DNA of 64,000 nucleotides from Sphingopyxis sp. H050 (GTDB lineage Bacteria > Pseudomonadota > Alphaproteobacteria > Sphingomonadales > Sphingomonadaceae): the NCBI RefSeq assembly GCF_001468265.1, contig NZ_LNRZ01000008.1, positions 156,588 through 220,587 of the forward strand. The letters run 5' to 3'. Position 1 is the stretch's first letter, and the number at the start of each line of letters is the position of its first letter. This document shows, piece by piece, positions 55,798-64,000 of the stretch. Below the pieces are notes generated by a model. It was not told the DNA's origin. It made no database searches and saw only the letters and a list, made by a program, of their open reading frames with translations. The translations under genes and the position numbers were made by a program.

Positions 55798-56232
55798 TCA
55801 AATCAGGCCGCCATATTGGTGGATGCCGGGAAACGCGAGCTTGCTGCCGCCGTTGCGGCGGATCGCCCCGATCGCTTCGTCGACGCGCAGATAGCGCGCG
55901 CGGGCCTCGGGTTCGAACATCAAGGTCGCCTGTTCGGGCCGATCCGCTGCCAGTTTGACCAATTGGCCAAGCTGCGCGAGATCGACCGGCTCGCCGTTCC
56001 ATCGGATAATATCGCGCGTGTCGATCGTGACGCGATTCTCGTCACGGACCTCGGCGTGGCCGCCGATCGGCAGCGTGATATCGACGCTGTGCGTCGGCGG
56101 CGGGATGGTGATGATGAACATCACCAGCATCACCAGCATCACGTCGATCAGCGGCGTGGTGTTGATGTCGGGATCGCCATTGGGGTCCGCGCGAAAGACG
56201 CTCTGGTGAAACCGGCTACGAAGCTTGCGCAT
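55798..56232 (-). CDS. exbD: ExbD/TolR-family biopolymer transport protein
   Basis: This 144-residue protein has a single N-terminal helix starting INTTPLIDVMLVMLVMFIIT, with the essential proton-path aspartate Asp30. A periplasmic domain follows (about 50-144). It would work with ExbB and TonB or with TolQ to pass proton-motive energy to the outer membrane. The partner genes are not adjacent: an OmpA gene lies upstream and repeats downstream. ATG 56232 follows GAGAGAGAGG. Confidence 0.9.
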   Translation of the reverse strand: MRKLRSRFHQSVFRADPNGDPDINTTPLIDVMLVMLVMFIITIPPPTHSVDITLPIGGHAEVRDENRVTIDTRDIIRWNGEPVDLAQLGQLVKLAADRPEQATLMFEPEARARYLRVDEAIGAIRRNGGSKLAFPGIHQYGGLI

Positions 56233-56390
56233 CCTCTCTCTCCCTGTCCGGCGGAGCCCATGCCACCTCGGCGCTTGCCCCGCGCCGCAGATCTTTGACT
56301 CGCACCGCGAGCCAATCTGCGCTGTTATGGTATAACATTTTGCAGCAGGGGCAAATAAAAAGCGCGCCGCCAACGGCCTCGCACACCTAA

Positions 56391-56425
56391 CAAGAAAGGG
56401 CGGCACCTTTCGGTACCGCCCCTCT
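56391..56425 (-). terminator. Rho-independent terminator of the OmpA gene
   Basis: The minus strand reads AGAGGGGCGGTACCGAAAG then GTGCCGCCCTTTCTTG, an eight-pair stem with a CGAAAG loop and a T-rich tail. It starts about 30 bases after the OmpA-family stop codon. Confidence 0.85.
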
Positions 56426-56454
56426 TGTCTCAAACCCGAACCGGGTTGGAAATC

Positions 56455-57510
56455 TTACATGCCCGAACCCGGACCGTATTTGATTTCCACGCGGCGGTTC
56501 TGGTCGTTGCGGACGCCGTCGGCAGTCGCAACGGCCGGACGGCTTTCGCCGAAGCCTTCGGCGCTGATCGAGCTATCCGAAATACCGCGAGCGGTCAGGT
56601 AGCTGCGAACGGCGTCGTTACGACGGTTCGACAGGCCAACGTTGTACGTTGCCGAACCCGAACGGTCAGCGTGACCGGCGAGCCAGACCTGCGTACCCGA
56701 GCAGCCACGGTTGTAGGCGCTGATCGCGTTGTCGAGCGTCGAAGCCGCTTCCGGCGTGATGTTCGACTGATCCCAGTCGAAGTACACGATGTACGGTCCG
56801 GGCTCGCACACCACCGGCGGCGGCGGCGGTTCTGCGCCACCGAAGTTGTAGGTCAGCGTGCCCAGGATCGAGTGCGAACGGAAGCGCGTCGAAACATCGC
56901 GGCCAACCTGATCGACCAAGTCGAGGTTGCTGGCGTTGAAGAAGCGATACTTCAGGCCGACATCCCAGTTCGAGCTGAGCGGAGCGCGAACGCCTGCAAT
57001 CGCCTGCCAGGCAAAACCCGTGTCCGAATCGTCGAGGAACGCACCGGCATAGACCGGCTCGACCGAGACGCGCGCCACACCGGCACCGCCGCCGACGAAG
57101 CCCTGCAGGCCGTCGTCGTCACCGAAGTCGAGCAGACCGTTGACCATGAAGCTCAGGGCGTTCGAGTCACCATTCAGCGCAAAGGCACCCGTCGCGAGAG
57201 GGCCGGTACCCGAAACACTCTGCGGAATACCGGGCGTCGTGAAGCGACCTGACTTGATGTCGGCTTCCTTGTAGCCAACTTCGACTTCCGCACGGAAACC
57301 ACCGAAGTCGTACCCGACGGTACCTTCGAAGTCGTAACCCTTGCGGTGATCGAGCGAACCGGCATTGTCGGCAGCGCCGATGTCGAGATCGAGATCTTCG
57401 ACGATCATCACACCGCCACCAACTCCGACATACCAGGAGTTGTCGCGCGCCAGAGCCGGCGACGCCAGGGCGGTGGAGGCCAACGCCATTGCGACGGCAA
57501 GCTTCCTCAT
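56455..57510 (-). CDS. OmpA-family outer-membrane protein
   Basis: The 351-residue protein has a signal peptide (cleavage after ALA, residue 21) and an eight-stranded beta-barrel (about 22-225). A Pro-rich hinge (EPPPPPVV) and a C-terminal peptidoglycan-binding OmpA domain (about 238-345), with LAGHADRSGSATYNVGLSNR, complete it. The start ATG 57510 has AAAGGGGAA upstream. It stands alone with a strong terminator, as expected of an abundant porin-like protein anchoring the outer membrane. Confidence 0.95.
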   Translation of the reverse strand: MRKLAVAMALASTALASPALARDNSWYVGVGGGVMIVEDLDLDIGAADNAGSLDHRKGYDFEGTVGYDFGGFRAEVEVGYKEADIKSGRFTTPGIPQSVSGTGPLATGAFALNGDSNALSFMVNGLLDFGDDDGLQGFVGGGAGVARVSVEPVYAGAFLDDSDTGFAWQAIAGVRAPLSSNWDVGLKYRFFNASNLDLVDQVGRDVSTRFRSHSILGTLTYNFGGAEPPPPPVVCEPGPYIVYFDWDQSNITPEAASTLDNAISAYNRGCSGTQVWLAGHADRSGSATYNVGLSNRRNDAVRSYLTARGISDSSISAEGFGESRPAVATADGVRNDQNRRVEIKYGPGSGM

Positions 57511-57640
57511 AGTAGATTCCCCTTTCAATTGAGATTTACGTCTCGTCAGACGTCCTACCCGTCGCTTTGGTTCCGTGCAAGCTAACAAATCGTCAATCTG
57601 TTGCCAAAAAGTCGCACTTGATACTCTAAACTGAGCAAAA

Positions 57641-58093
57641 TCAGCCTGAAATCAGAAGACCATGCGCCTCAAGGAGCAGGACGAAAGCGGCGATAGCAGA
57701 CCGGGCCTCGACGTCAATTGTAACTCCGCCCGCAGGAGTCGCGATCGTCGGTGGCGCGATCCATGCCGTGCCGTCGAAATAGAGTGCCGCGCCGTCGCTC
57801 TGCCGGGTCAGGCGAAAGCCCGCACCCGGCGTGACATATCGCCATCCGCCGCCAGTGCGAACGGCCAGCTTGCCTCCATGCCCGGCCCAGGCGCCGCTCG
57901 CGCCGGCGGCGACCAGCCAGCACTGCCCTTCCTCCGGGGCCGACGGCGGATCGGCGATCGGCCCCGCCACAACGGCGGCCTGCACCAGCGCGTCGAGCAG
58001 CACGAGCGCCTCATTGTGCGTCACCTCCTTCTGCGCTTGCGCGAGCGCAAGCAAAGGCAGCGAATAGCGCGCGGTGCGCGGCAGGTCGGTCAT
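57641..58093 (-). CDS. DUF2793 protein at the end of the GTA operon
   Basis: The 150-residue protein opens TDLPRTARYSLPLLALAQAQ and has the DUF2793 core, in which GQCWLVAAGASGAWAG and GAALYFDGTAWI recur. Such proteins occur at the end of phage or GTA tail modules and are thought to be tail-fibre-like, but their role is not proven. I use ATG 58093, five bases after AGGAGG, which overlaps the stop of the preceding tail gene. The first ATG at 58096 is too close to that site. Confidence 0.85.
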   Translation of the reverse strand: MTDLPRTARYSLPLLALAQAQKEVTHNEALVLLDALVQAAVVAGPIADPPSAPEEGQCWLVAAGASGAWAGHGGKLAVRTGGGWRYVTPGAGFRLTRQSDGAALYFDGTAWIAPPTIATPAGGVTIDVEARSAIAAFVLLLEAHGLLISG

Positions 58094-58102
58094 CATATCC
58101 TC

Positions 58103-60274
58103 CTAGGTCAGCGGCAAGGAAAGCGGCGGCGAGAGCGCGAAGTCGCCGATCTGGCGGATCAGCACCGCGCAGCCGGGCGGCAGCGCCGCCATCGTCGCCG
58201 CGTCGATCGCGAGCATCGGCGCGATACTCTCCCACGGCCCTGTACCGGGCACCGGCGGGGACAGTTCGACGCGCCACGCCTCGCGCGCCTCGCCCAGCGG
58301 CAGGCCGACATGGTCGCGCCATCCGGCGTCGGCGCGGCTGCGCCGGGTCCAGCCGATCGCGACCCCGCCCGCGCCATCGGCCTCGACGCGCCCATGCACG
58401 GGCGCCAGCGGGCGCAATGCGCGACCCGCGGCCATGATCGGAACGTCGGCCGGCGCAGCGCTTGCCCGCGCCGCCCATTGCAGAACCGCGCCGCCGCTCC
58501 TGGCGATATCCGCCAGGTCATCGGGCACCGCGAGCAGCGCGGCATCGTCGAGCAGCACGAAGGGCGCGCCGGCGTCGTGCGCCATCGCATCCGCGGTGCC
58601 GCCCAGTCCGCGCAGCAGGCGCGACAGCCGCCATGTGCCGGGGCCGACCGCTTCGGCGACCCCGAACTGGAACATCTCGCCGCCCGCCATCGCGCGGTTG
58701 CCGCCGCCCAACAGCGCCGCATCCGAAATCGATTCGAGCGTCATTGATGGGTTCACCAGCTCGACCACAATCTCGTTCACGGTGTCGATCAGCCCCGGAT
58801 ACCCGGCCGCCAGCGGGCTGGACAGCGCCCCGAGTGCTGCGGCCGGACGAACGGTCCCGAGCGCAATCGGCTCGGCCTCCGCGGTCGGCCGGAACCACAG
58901 ATCGGCCCCGCGCCAGCCATCGTTGCCGCCTGCCGCTGCGACCAGCAACCGCGGCGCCGATGCCGCGACGCTGCCGGCGGCGGGACCGTCGAACAGATAC
59001 ACGGTCCCCGCGGCGTCGGGCCAGTCGGGCGCCGTCACCGGCACCCCCGGATCGGCCGCAACCGCGCCCGGCGCGATCGGCTGATGCCGCCGCAGCTCCA
59101 GCGCGACGACGGCATCGCGAATGGTTCGCGCGGCGATGCGCCAGCGGCTGCCGTCGCCTGGATCGACCAAGCCGCCGACCGGCAGCGCCAGCGCTGCAAG
59201 GTCGCCCTGCCAGACCAGCGCCTCGCGCCCGTCCGCGGCCGCGGCCGCCAGCTTCTGCACCAGCGCGCGCGCCGAACCAGCCGCCAGCACCGCGGGCAGA
59301 TCGATCCGGTCCTCGCGCGCCCCGCCGCCGGCGACCGCGCCCGCCTGCTGCCCCAGCTGATAATCGCGTTCGGGCTCATAGTGGCGCAGCCGAATTGCGC
59401 CGGGCAGCGACGACAAAGGGGCGCGGCGCCGCTCGATGCGATCGGCCGCGCCGACAGTCCGCCGCGCTTCGCAAAAACCCTGCAGGTTCAGCGCATCGCC
59501 GCCTGCGGGGGCCAACCGCCAGCCGTCCGGCGCGCTGCACAACCCGGCCGCATCGACCTCGAACAGCGGCGCCAGCGCCTCGCGCAGCCGGTCGCCCGAC
59601 GCGGCATAGCCTGCAAAGGGCCACCCCCCCTCGCACCGCCCCGTCTCGCCGAGCAAGACATCGCCAACCAACCCCGCGTCGATATCGCCCGCATCGGCCT
59701 CGACCTCGAAGGTAAGCGACGGGATGCGATTGCCGAAGCTCGCGAGTTCCAGTTCCTCGAACATGGCATAGGACAGCCCGCGGAAGGCGCTCGCCGAATC
59801 CGGCCCCACCGCCGATGCGATCAGCGGATCGACCGGCTGATCCTCGCCCCCGTCGTACCAGCGAAAGACGCAGCGCTCCTGAAAGCTGCCGCTTGTCCCG
59901 CGCAGCAGATTGCCGTCGGCCCAGATGCGCCGGATCGCGCGGATCGGCCGTGCCGACAGCGCCACGGCGAGCGACACCGCATAGCTATATTCGGTCGTCG
60001 AGGGCCGTCCCTTGCCCCCGCCACGCTTGGCCCGCCGTTCGATCAGGTCGGTCGCCCAGATCACGCTCCCCGCGACGCGCATCGTGCCGAACAGCTTCGG
60101 GATCTGCTGGCCATAGGTCGAGGCCTGCACCTTCAGGTCGGCCAGCCGCGGCCCCTCGCGCCCCTTGGGCTTGAAGATCGCGGCGTCGATCTGCTGGCCG
60201 ACGGTCGCCCCGATCGCCGCTCCGACCGGCCCGCCCACGATCCCGCCGACCACCGTCAGCACCAAAGTCGCCAT
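58103..60274 (-). CDS. GTA/phage tail hub protein (g15-like), without TIM barrel
   Basis: This 723-residue protein opens TLVLTVVGGIVGGPVGAAIG and then IPKLFGTMRVAGSVIWATDL, the start seen in the GTA host-specificity (megatron, g15) family. The phage-tail-3 type core follows at SLAVALSARPIRAIRRIWAD and the C-terminal region is beta-rich. The Rhodobacter protein is about 1300 residues and carries an internal TIM-barrel-like domain. That part is missing here. ATG 60274 is preferred with GGAG upstream. It follows the g14-like peptidase gene after two hairpins. Confidence 0.85.
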   Translation of the reverse strand: MATLVLTVVGGIVGGPVGAAIGATVGQQIDAAIFKPKGREGPRLADLKVQASTYGQQIPKLFGTMRVAGSVIWATDLIERRAKRGGGKGRPSTTEYSYAVSLAVALSARPIRAIRRIWADGNLLRGTSGSFQERCVFRWYDGGEDQPVDPLIASAVGPDSASAFRGLSYAMFEELELASFGNRIPSLTFEVEADAGDIDAGLVGDVLLGETGRCEGGWPFAGYAASGDRLREALAPLFEVDAAGLCSAPDGWRLAPAGGDALNLQGFCEARRTVGAADRIERRRAPLSSLPGAIRLRHYEPERDYQLGQQAGAVAGGGAREDRIDLPAVLAAGSARALVQKLAAAAADGREALVWQGDLAALALPVGGLVDPGDGSRWRIAARTIRDAVVALELRRHQPIAPGAVAADPGVPVTAPDWPDAAGTVYLFDGPAAGSVAASAPRLLVAAAGGNDGWRGADLWFRPTAEAEPIALGTVRPAAALGALSSPLAAGYPGLIDTVNEIVVELVNPSMTLESISDAALLGGGNRAMAGGEMFQFGVAEAVGPGTWRLSRLLRGLGGTADAMAHDAGAPFVLLDDAALLAVPDDLADIARSGGAVLQWAARASAAPADVPIMAAGRALRPLAPVHGRVEADGAGGVAIGWTRRSRADAGWRDHVGLPLGEAREAWRVELSPPVPGTGPWESIAPMLAIDAATMAALPPGCAVLIRQIGDFALSPPLSLPLT

Positions 60275-60303
60275 CGTCAAACTCCGGAAAGATAAACTGA
60301 AAA

Positions 60304-60355
60304 CCCCTCCCGCATGCGGGAGGGGCAGCGGGCCTGACGAACTTGTTCGTCAGGC
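60304..60355. repeat. Two perfect hairpins within the GTA operon
   Basis: CCCCTCCCGCATGCGGGAGG... forms a 22-base perfect palindrome at 60304-60325. A second perfect inverted repeat with 10-base arms, GCCTGACGAA and TTCGTCAGGC, around CTTG occupies 60332-60355 and overlaps the end of the g14 coding sequence. No T-tract follows, so they may tune mRNA levels of the hub gene rather than end transcription. Confidence 0.8.
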
Positions 60356-60766
60356 GCAGCGGGGCGGGCCATCGACCAAACGCCACACCTGCATCGCGCC
60401 AGCTGCAACCAAAGGCGTCTCCACGACCCGCCGCAGCCCGGCGTGCGCATGCACCATCCGCCCGACCCCGATCAGCCCGAGATGAAACTGCCCCGCGGGC
60501 AGCGCCATCAGCGCCACGTCGCCCTCGCGCGTATCAACGGCCGCCCGAAACCCCGCCGCTTCCAGCGCCGCAACGATCCGCCCTCGGCTCCACCCGCGCA
60601 GCGGATAGTCGCAAGGCGCCCGCAGCACGCACCCCGCCGCTGCATAAGCCGCCCAGACCAGCCCCACGCAATCGACTCCCAGCGCCGGATCGCGGCCTTG
60701 GGCCCGAAAGCGCGCCCCGACCATTGCCCGCGCCGCGACAAAGGCGCGGCTGCCGAGCTCATCCAC
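60350..60766 (-). CDS. NlpC/P60 peptidase of the GTA tail (g14-like)
   Basis: The 138-residue peptidase has the catalytic cysteine in VDCVGLVWAAY and the histidine in MVHAHAG, with a QFHLGLIG segment, the pattern of NlpC/P60 cell-wall endopeptidases at phage and GTA tail tips. It probably opens the recipient's peptidoglycan. The start is a GTG at 60766 that overlaps the end of the DUF2163 gene by eight bases. Confidence 0.88.
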   Translation of the reverse strand: MDELGSRAFVAARAMVGARFRAQGRDPALGVDCVGLVWAAYAAAGCVLRAPCDYPLRGWSRGRIVAALEAAGFRAAVDTREGDVALMALPAGQFHLGLIGVGRMVHAHAGLRRVVETPLVAAGAMQVWRLVDGPPRCA

Positions 60767-61571
60767 CGGGATAACGCGTCAGCAGGTCGTTCCCCGGCAG
60801 ATGCGCCTCGCCGCGAAAATTGACAGCATTCCCAAAGCGTTCGCGACAGGTCCCGAGCTGCTTGTCGCACCCCTCGACCAGCCGCACCCGCGCCGGCAGC
60901 GCAGGCAGCACCGGCGGCATCTCGGCAAGCATCAGCACGCCGTCCGCCTCGGCGATCACCGGCGTCGCCAGCCCGCACGCGCTGCCCTCGATCCACAGCA
61001 GCTCGCCGAACGCCATCGCCCCCGGCACTGCGCTGTCGAGCGTTACCGCCCGCCCCTCGACCGCCACGATCCGGCGTTCATGCGTCAGCGGCGCCAGGTC
61101 GACCCGGCAAGCGCGATCGCCGAGCGAAGCGCGGCACGAGGGCGAGGTCGCCGGGCAAACCGGTGCGTCGAGCACCCGTGTCACCCCTTGCAGTTCCGCC
61201 GTAAACGCCGCACCGCGCCGTTCGATCGCGCCGAGCGATCCGCGCGCGACCACGACCGGCGCCGCCTCGGGCGCGGTCCAGTCGGTCACGAACAGCTCCA
61301 GCGCCGCTCCGTCCCAGCGTCCGGCGTCGAGGTCCGCCGCGGCAATCGCATCGCTCGCGATCGCGCCTTCCAGGTCCATTGTCGACGCATCGAGGCTGTC
61401 GCTCGTCTCAAGCGCCGAGGGCTTCATCCCTGGCGCCGCGCGATAGGGCACGCCCGCCACGACCAGATCGCGATCGTGCGAGGTCAGCCCGATCGCCACG
61501 CCATCGCGCCGGGACAGCCGCCAGCACCAGGCGAGCGTCACCAACTCCTCGCGCAGCCAGTCGGGCGCCAT
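60759..61571 (-). CDS. DUF2163 (BR0599-family) GTA tail protein, g13-like
   Basis: The 270-residue protein shows the DUF2163 features WRLSRRDGVAIGLTSHDRDL at the N-terminus and the Cys-rich end CDKQLGTCRERFGNAVNFRG, together with CRASLGDRACRVDL. Rhodobacter g13 belongs to the tail-tip/hub assembly. I use ATG 61571, but GTG at 61592, within the stop of the upstream gene, is equally possible and would give translational coupling. It overlaps the peptidase gene downstream. Confidence 0.87.
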   Translation of the reverse strand: MAPDWLREELVTLAWCWRLSRRDGVAIGLTSHDRDLVVAGVPYRAAPGMKPSALETSDSLDASTMDLEGAIASDAIAAADLDAGRWDGAALELFVTDWTAPEAAPVVVARGSLGAIERRGAAFTAELQGVTRVLDAPVCPATSPSCRASLGDRACRVDLAPLTHERRIVAVEGRAVTLDSAVPGAMAFGELLWIEGSACGLATPVIAEADGVLMLAEMPPVLPALPARVRLVEGCDKQLGTCRERFGNAVNFRGEAHLPGNDLLTRYPGG

Positions 61572-61588
61572 CGTCGTCACCCCGAAAC

Positions 61589-63913
61589 TCACCACGGCGC
61601 CCGTACCTCGACCAGCGGCACGCTCGCCACTTCGCCCGCCAGAAAGGTCGCGCGGCTCACCTCCAGCCGGTCCTCGGCAAAGCGCACCGGCACGTCGAAC
61701 AGGAACCCCGCCCGCACCGCGATGCCGGCGCCCGGCGGCGCATCGAGCAGCAATTCGCCCTCACCCGTCACCGCGAACGCCGCCGTCTCGATCCCGTCGA
61801 CCGACACGCGCACGCTGTCCGCCACCGGCAGCCGCACACGGCGCACCTGCTCGGCCTCCCCCGCGCCATAGCGCTTCACCAGCGCAAATTGCCGCCGCAT
61901 CCCGTCGCCGGTCCCGAGCCATTGGTCCGTCGCGCCCGGCATCCCGCCATCGGCGGCCGAGCTGCAATCGAACGGGTCGCGAAAGCGAAACGCCCGCGCC
62001 GCGCCGCGCCGCGCCCGGAAGAAATCGGCGAGCAAGCGCACATCGGCCTCCGACCGCACCCCCGGCCCCGCGTCATAGCGCATCCGCGCTTCGGCCCATT
62101 CACTCGCGCGCTGCTCATGTCCCGCGGGCGAACTCACGATCTGCGTCGAAAATTCGGTGAGCGCGCTCGCCTCACGCCCGATCGCCAGCGGAAAGTCGAC
62201 CGCATCGAAAGCCTGCATCTCATCCTCCCCGTCGCCCCGATCGTCAAACGCGACAAAGCCGTCGCGCGCCACCTGCGGCAGCGCCCAGACATATGTCCGG
62301 GCGACCGCCCGCCGCGCCGCCGCGGCTGCGTCGGCAATCGCCGCCCATTGCGCCCGATCCTCGGGCATCAGCACGAACCCCGAAAAATACTGCTGATCGT
62401 CGGCAGGATAGCCGAGCCGCTCCGCCATCACCGCGCGCGCGCGCGCCGTTTCGGCCGCGCGCCCGCCCGTCACCCAGTCATAATCCTCGAGTTGCAGCAC
62501 ATCGAACGCCGGCGCCGCCCAGCCGATCGGCACGTTCGCCCGCCGCACCTCCGCCGCCGCATCGTCGAGCACGGTCGGCAGATAGACGAGCAGATAGCTC
62601 TCCAGCGCGCCCGCCTCGTCGCGCGCCGCCGCGACCAACGCCGCGGTCGATGTGGCGAGCAGCCCGCCCAGCGCCTCGAGCATCGCCGTCTGCGGCGCGC
62701 TCAGGCTGCCCCGCACATCGGCGATCGCCACGCTCGCCGTCCCGAGCGCCGCCGTCGTCGCCGCATCATAGGCGCAGATCCGCCCGCCGGGCGCGATCCA
62801 CCACCAGGGCTCGCCGACCTGGAATTTCGCGGCCAGCCCGGCCGCGATCCCGATCGCCATGAAACTCCGCGCGACCAGCTGCAAATAGCCCATCGCCGCG
62901 GCATTGGCCGGCGACAGCAGCGTCGAGGGCGGCACCCAACCGGTCAGCGCCGGCGCGCCGTCGGCCGCGCGCTGCTTCCAGTCGTTCCAGCAATAGGCGT
63001 CGAACAATTCATACGAGAGCGACCAGATGAGGCCGAGCCCCGCGGCGGCGCATTCCTCCGCCAGCCTCCGGTGCCATTCGTCCGTCGGGCGATTGAGCAC
63101 CCCGCCGGCCAGGCTGATATAAAATCCCTCGCCCAGCGCCTCGAGCCGCATATAATGGCTCATCCCGACATAATGGACGACATCGCCCCGGTAACCGAGC
63201 TGAACCATCTGCCGGACCAGCCGCGCCGGTGTCAGATGATAGCTGTCGTCATAGCCGCTCGCGATCCCCAGATCATGCTCGGGCAACATCGCATCGCCGA
63301 TCGCCAGCACCGATCCGGACCCGGCGCACGTGATCGCGCTCATCTCCACCCAGCCCTCGGCGGGCGCCGCGAGCACGCCGTCGCTGCCGTCGAATGCCGG
63401 CGGCACCAGCGACACGAACATCCGGTCGACATCGCCCGCCCACACCGGGTCGGCCTCGCCGGGCAACAGAAACCCGCCCTCGAGCGCATCGAAATCGAGC
63501 GAGATCACCGCATCTTCGGGGCTTCCCGCGGCATAGTTCCACAGCCGCACATACCAGGCGCGGGCGCTCCCCGCGGCATCGCGCCCCTCGATCGTCAGCG
63601 TCGGCCCGTGCAGCGCATCGAGCGGCTTCAGCCCGCCCGACCGCCACCGAAAGCGCAGCTGCATGTGCCGGTAATCGCGCATCGTTTCATAGGCCAGCAA
63701 CGGATGATCCCAGCGATCCTCGCTTTCCCAGATCAGCCCCGCCAGATCCTGCTTGCGATAGAAGACCGCATCGACGCGCAACGCGTCGGGCGCTGCCGTC
63801 ACCACCCCCGCCATCATCGGCCGCGGGAAATTGACCGTCCAGAACCGCGGATCGAAGCGTTTTACCCAGCCCTTGCGATGATGCGGCTCGGCCGCCACCA
63901 GCGCCCAACCCAT
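61589..63913 (-). CDS. Large DUF2460 GTA tail protein with N-terminal TIM-barrel-like region (g12-like)
   Basis: The last 200 residues of this 774-residue protein are DUF2460 (FPLAIGREASALTEFSTQIV, then the arginine-rich FFRARRGAARAFRFRDPFD). The first about 560 residues are an unusual addition. A beta-rich start (to about 190) is followed by a glycoside-hydrolase/TIM-barrel-like segment with LIWSLSYELFD, FQVGEPWWWIAP and FDVLQLEDYDWVTGG. Rhodobacter g12 is only the DUF2460 part. The N-terminal half may be a non-contractile tail-sheath type or carbohydrate-binding module. The ATG overlaps the preceding stop (TGATG). Confidence 0.85.
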   Translation of the reverse strand: MGWALVAAEPHHRKGWVKRFDPRFWTVNFPRPMMAGVVTAAPDALRVDAVFYRKQDLAGLIWESEDRWDHPLLAYETMRDYRHMQLRFRWRSGGLKPLDALHGPTLTIEGRDAAGSARAWYVRLWNYAAGSPEDAVISLDFDALEGGFLLPGEADPVWAGDVDRMFVSLVPPAFDGSDGVLAAPAEGWVEMSAITCAGSGSVLAIGDAMLPEHDLGIASGYDDSYHLTPARLVRQMVQLGYRGDVVHYVGMSHYMRLEALGEGFYISLAGGVLNRPTDEWHRRLAEECAAAGLGLIWSLSYELFDAYCWNDWKQRAADGAPALTGWVPPSTLLSPANAAAMGYLQLVARSFMAIGIAAGLAAKFQVGEPWWWIAPGGRICAYDAATTAALGTASVAIADVRGSLSAPQTAMLEALGGLLATSTAALVAAARDEAGALESYLLVYLPTVLDDAAAEVRRANVPIGWAAPAFDVLQLEDYDWVTGGRAAETARARAVMAERLGYPADDQQYFSGFVLMPEDRAQWAAIADAAAAARRAVARTYVWALPQVARDGFVAFDDRGDGEDEMQAFDAVDFPLAIGREASALTEFSTQIVSSPAGHEQRASEWAEARMRYDAGPGVRSEADVRLLADFFRARRGAARAFRFRDPFDCSSAADGGMPGATDQWLGTGDGMRRQFALVKRYGAGEAEQVRRVRLPVADSVRVSVDGIETAAFAVTGEGELLLDAPPGAGIAVRAGFLFDVPVRFAEDRLEVSRATFLAGEVASVPLVEVRAPW

Positions 63914-64000
63914 CAATCCTCTCCGCTCGCCACGGCGCGCCGCACCGCGCGCGCCAGCTGCCGGCCGGTCTGCGCCAGCCGCTGCGGATCGCTCCCCGCC
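63913..64000 (-). CDS. C-terminal end of upstream GTA tail gene (tape-measure-like, g11)
   Basis: The last 28 codons of a gene that begins beyond the window are visible, reading GSDPQRLAQTGRQLARAVRR and ending SGED. The arginine/alanine-rich helix and its place before the DUF2460 gene fit the end of a tape-measure protein, but the fragment is too short to prove it. Its TGA overlaps the following ATG. Confidence 0.6.
   Translation of the reverse strand, partial: AGSDPQRLAQTGRQLARAVRRAVASGED

Noticed and set aside
59084..60295. 403-codon plus-strand frame over the GTA hub gene
   Set aside because: Antisense to a recognised GTA tail protein and without domains.

Overview
This is a high-GC window (roughly two thirds G+C by eye) with dense genes, many 4-base ATGA/GTGA stop-start overlaps and short palindromic intergenic repeats. 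Gene content and protein character point to an alphaproteobacterium of the Sphingomonadaceae, probably Sphingopyxis or a close relative. The evidence is a TCA gene block typical of alphaproteobacteria, an exosortase-A-associated sugar ligase and glycosyltransferase, an intracellular PHA depolymerase, a DgcA-type epimerase and the tail module of a sphingomonad gene transfer agent (GTA). No rRNA, tRNA, CRISPR array or insertion sequence was recognised. The species assignment is inference.

Left part (1-12.6 kb): a TRIC-type channel gene cut by the edge, then a minus-strand central-metabolism operon mdh-sucD-sucA-sucB-lpdA (8.1 to 0.45 kb), broken by palindromic repeats and without sucC. A second minus-strand operon, sdhB-thioesterase-zapE, lies at 10.2-12.6 kb, without sdhCDA. 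Between them are a plus-strand PAP2 phosphatase and a polysaccharide deacetylase-like gene.

12.7-21.6 kb: envelope or lipid-glycan genes (flippase, ICMT-like methyltransferase, thymidylate-kinase-like P-loop protein, nucleotidyltransferase, esterase, lipid kinase, metallophosphoesterase), followed by an unrecognised protein coupled to an APH-type kinase.

21.6-36.2 kb: a PepSY membrane protein with a Fur-like site, a 1165-residue autotransporter serine protease, rplM-rpsI, heme A synthase, an M48 protease, msrA, and a complete YfiR-YfiN-YfiB c-di-GMP signalling operon at 30.9-33.2 kb. DUF2059, galU, aquaporin and a small lipoprotein gene follow.

36.2-44.6 kb: an S24 (LexA/CI-like) repressor divergent from two small unknown genes, with two matching palindromic operators between them. 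Next come a membrane protein, an exosortase-A-type glycosyltransferase, an O-glycosylation ligase with a tiny upstream membrane ORF, an acyltransferase, a type IB topoisomerase and an MscS channel.

44.7-57.5 kb: acyl-CoA metabolism and small enzymes (MaoC, thiolase, CMD, ABM), soxR with a divergent VOC gene, a PNPOx-like protein, a DgcA epimerase, phaZ, an ABC exporter, a lone ExbD and an OmpA-family porin. Two blocks of intergenic repeats in opposite orientation flank phaZ-ABC-DUF1993.

57.6-64 kb: the 3' end of a GTA-like structural operon on the minus strand (tape-measure-like tail end, g12, g13, g14, g15, DUF2793). Its domain arrangement differs from that of the Rhodobacter GTA.
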